A stretch of 64,000 bases of DNA from Rhabditoides inermis (Eukaryota; Nematoda; Chromadorea; Rhabditida; Rhabditidae), in NCBI GenBank assembly GCA_963966185.1, contig CAWZYM010000283.1, positions 251,001 to 315,000 on the forward strand, given 5' to 3'. The notes beneath the pieces were generated by a model, which worked only from the letters and a program-made list of their open reading frames with translations, made no database searches and was not told the origin of the DNA. Shown here in pieces: positions 61,801 through 64,000 of this stretch. The position numbers and the translations under genes were made by a program. The stretch's first letter is position 1. Each line of letters opens with the position of its first letter.

Positions 61801-64000
61801 CTAATTAAACTTCATTTGAATATCCCTAATAAGGTCATGTTCATATCTCAGCTCCTATTATAGCTACAATCTTGATACTTTGTATAAGTACGAAGTACAG
61901 GAGTAAAAAATGTTTGATATACAACTTCTCTAATTAAACTTCATTTGAATATCCCTAATAAGGTCATGTTCATATCTCAGCTCCTATTATAGCTACAATC
62001 TTCATACTTGGTATAAGTACGAAGTACAGGAGTACAACATGTTTGATATACAACTTCTCTAATTAAACCTCATTTGAATATCCCTAATAAGGTCATGTTC
62101 ATATCTCAGCTCCTATTATAGCTACAATCTTGATACTCGGTATAAGTACAAAGTACTTGAGTACAAACTGTTTGGTATACAACTTATTTAATTAAACCTC
62201 ATTTGAATATCCCAAATAAGGTCATGTTCATATCTCAGCTCATATTATAGCTACAATCTTGATGCTTGGTATAAGTACGAAGTACAGGAGTACAAAATGT
62301 TTGATATACAATTTCTCTAATTATACCTCATTTGCATACGCCAAACAAGGTCATGATCATATCTCAGCTCCTATTATAGCTACAATCTTGATACTTTGTA
62401 TAAGTACGAAGTACAGGAGTAAAAAATGTATGATATACAACTTCTCTAATTAAACTTCATTTGAATATCCCTAATAAGGTCATGTTCATATCTCAGCTCC
62501 TATTATAGCTACAATCTTCATACTTGGTATAAGTACGAAGTACAGGAGTACAACATGTTTGATATACAACTTCTCTAATTAAACCTCATTTGAATATCCC
62601 TAATAAGGTCATGTTCATATCTCAGCTCCTATTATAGCTACAATCTTGATACTCGGTATAAGTACAAAGTACTTGAGTACAAACTGTTTGGTATACAACT
62701 TATTTGATTAAACCTCATTTGAATATCCCAAATAAGGTCATGTTCATATCTCAGCTCATATTATAGCTACAATCTTGATGCTTGGTATAAGTACGAAGTA
62801 CAGGAGTACAAAATGTTTGATATACAATTTCTCTAATTATACCTCATTTGCATACGCCAAACAAGGTCATGATCATATCTCAGCTCCTATTATAGCTACA
62901 ATCTTGATACTTTGTATAAGTACGAAGTACAGGAGTAAAAAATGTATGATATACAACTTCTCTAATTAAACTTCATTTGAATATCCCAAATAAGGTCATG
63001 TTCATATCTCAGCTCCTATTATAGCTACAATCTTGATAGTTGGTATAAGTACGAAGTACAGGAGTACAAACTGTTTGGTATACAACTTATTTAATTAAAC
63101 ATCATTTGAATATCCCTAATAAGGTCATGTTCATATCTCAGCTCCTATTATAGCTACAATCTTGATACTTTGTATAAGTACGAAGTACAGGAGTAAAAAA
63201 TGTTTGATATACAACTTCTCTAATTAAACTTCATTTGAATATCCCTAATAAGGTCATGTTCATATCTCAGCTCCTATTATAGCTACAATCTTCATACTTG
63301 GTATAAGTACGAAGTACAGGAGTACAACATGTTTGATATACAACTTCTCTAATTAAACCTCATTTGAATATCCCTAATAAGGTCATGTTCATATCTCAGC
63401 TCCTATTATAGCTACAATCTTGATACTCGGTATAAGTACAAAGTACTTGAGTACAAACTGTTTGGTATACAACTTATTTAATTAAACCTCATTTGAATAT
63501 CCCAAATAAGGTCATGTTCATATCTCAGCTCATATTATAGCTACAATCTTGATACTTGGTATAAGTACGAAGTATAGGAGTACAAAATGTTTGATATACA
63601 ATTTCTCTAATTATACCTCATTTGCATACGCCAAATAAGGTCATGTTTATAACTAAGCTCCTATTACAGCTACAATCTTCATAGTTGGTATAAGTACAAA
63701 GTACTTGAGTACAAACTGTATGGTAAACAACTTATTTGAATACACCTCGTTTGCATACTCCAAATATGGTCATGTTAACATCTCAGCTCCTATTATAGCT
63801 ACGATCTTGATACTTGGTATAAGTACGAACTACTGAAGTACAAAATGTTTGGTATACAACTTATTTAAATACACCTCATTTGCATACTCCAAATAAGGTC
63901 ATGTTAACATCTCGGCTCCTATTATAGCTACAATCTTGATACTTGGTATTAGTACAACGTACTTGAGTACAAACTGTATGGTATACAACTTATGTAATTA
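58857..64000. repeat. Satellite D: 129-bp tandem repeat, about 40 units, 1,290-bp higher-order repeat
   Basis: Unit landmark: CTCATTTG(C/A)ATA..CCAAATAAGGTCATGTTCATATCTCAGCTCCTATT (split here by wobble positions). A diagnostic unit with GATGCTTGGTATAAGTACGA recurs at about 59166, 59682, 60972, 62262 and 62778: spacings of 516, 1,290, 1,290 and 516 bp, all multiples of 129. The array runs off the window end. The repeated 64-residue open frames inside it are by-products. Confidence 0.96.

Noticed and set aside
59163..62969. Five copies of a 64-residue open frame
   Set aside because: They recur at multiples of the 129-bp satellite unit and have no start context or domain; a by-product of the tandem repeat.

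Overview
The window looks like a nematode nuclear genome, probably a rhabditid-type species. The evidence is many short GT-AG introns, 3' splice sites directly before start codons (the pattern left by spliced-leader trans-splicing), and gene content: an FMRFamide-type neuropeptide receptor, an M13 neprilysin, an allatostatin-C-like peptide, a small NHP6/HMG-1-like HMG-box protein, WDR18 and a KDM4/JMJD-2 demethylase. The assignment is inference; no marker sequence such as rRNA is present. All gene models below were read by eye from splice signals and frame continuity.

Layout. 1-776: the last two exons of a neuropeptide GPCR (+). 3037-17891: a complete 25-exon M13 metallopeptidase (+), whose introns are full of CT/GA microsatellites, MITEs and tRNA-like repeats. 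18025-20958: a candidate small neuropeptide precursor (+) with an allatostatin-C-like disulfide loop, starting 133 bp after the peptidase stop. 21-32.9 kb: a repeat island with a CTAG-rich foldback element, a LINE 3' tail split by a 5.7-kb LTR retrotransposon lying on the minus strand, two TA-flanked MITEs, and a decayed LINE reverse transcriptase. 32949-36976: WDR18 (+). 38461-38792: HMG-box gene (-). 39762-49106: KDM4 histone demethylase (+), with JmjN, JmjC, PHD/ePHD and the first half of a Tudor domain recognisable. 50036-64000: about 14 kb of satellite DNA in four linked families (110 bp, ~138 bp, 1,084 bp and 129 bp units) with higher-order periodicities.

How the genes may work together. 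A neuropeptide receptor, a membrane peptidase of the class that ends neuropeptide signals, and a secreted peptide precursor sit side by side on one strand. The peptidase and the peptide gene are spaced like an operon. HMG-box and KDM4 genes are divergently arranged about 1 kb apart and both act on chromatin. WDR18 belongs to ribosome biogenesis. The KDM4 reading frame is lost inside the Tudor domain as the sequence grades into satellite, so either the gene end is truncated or its remaining exons lie beyond the array.
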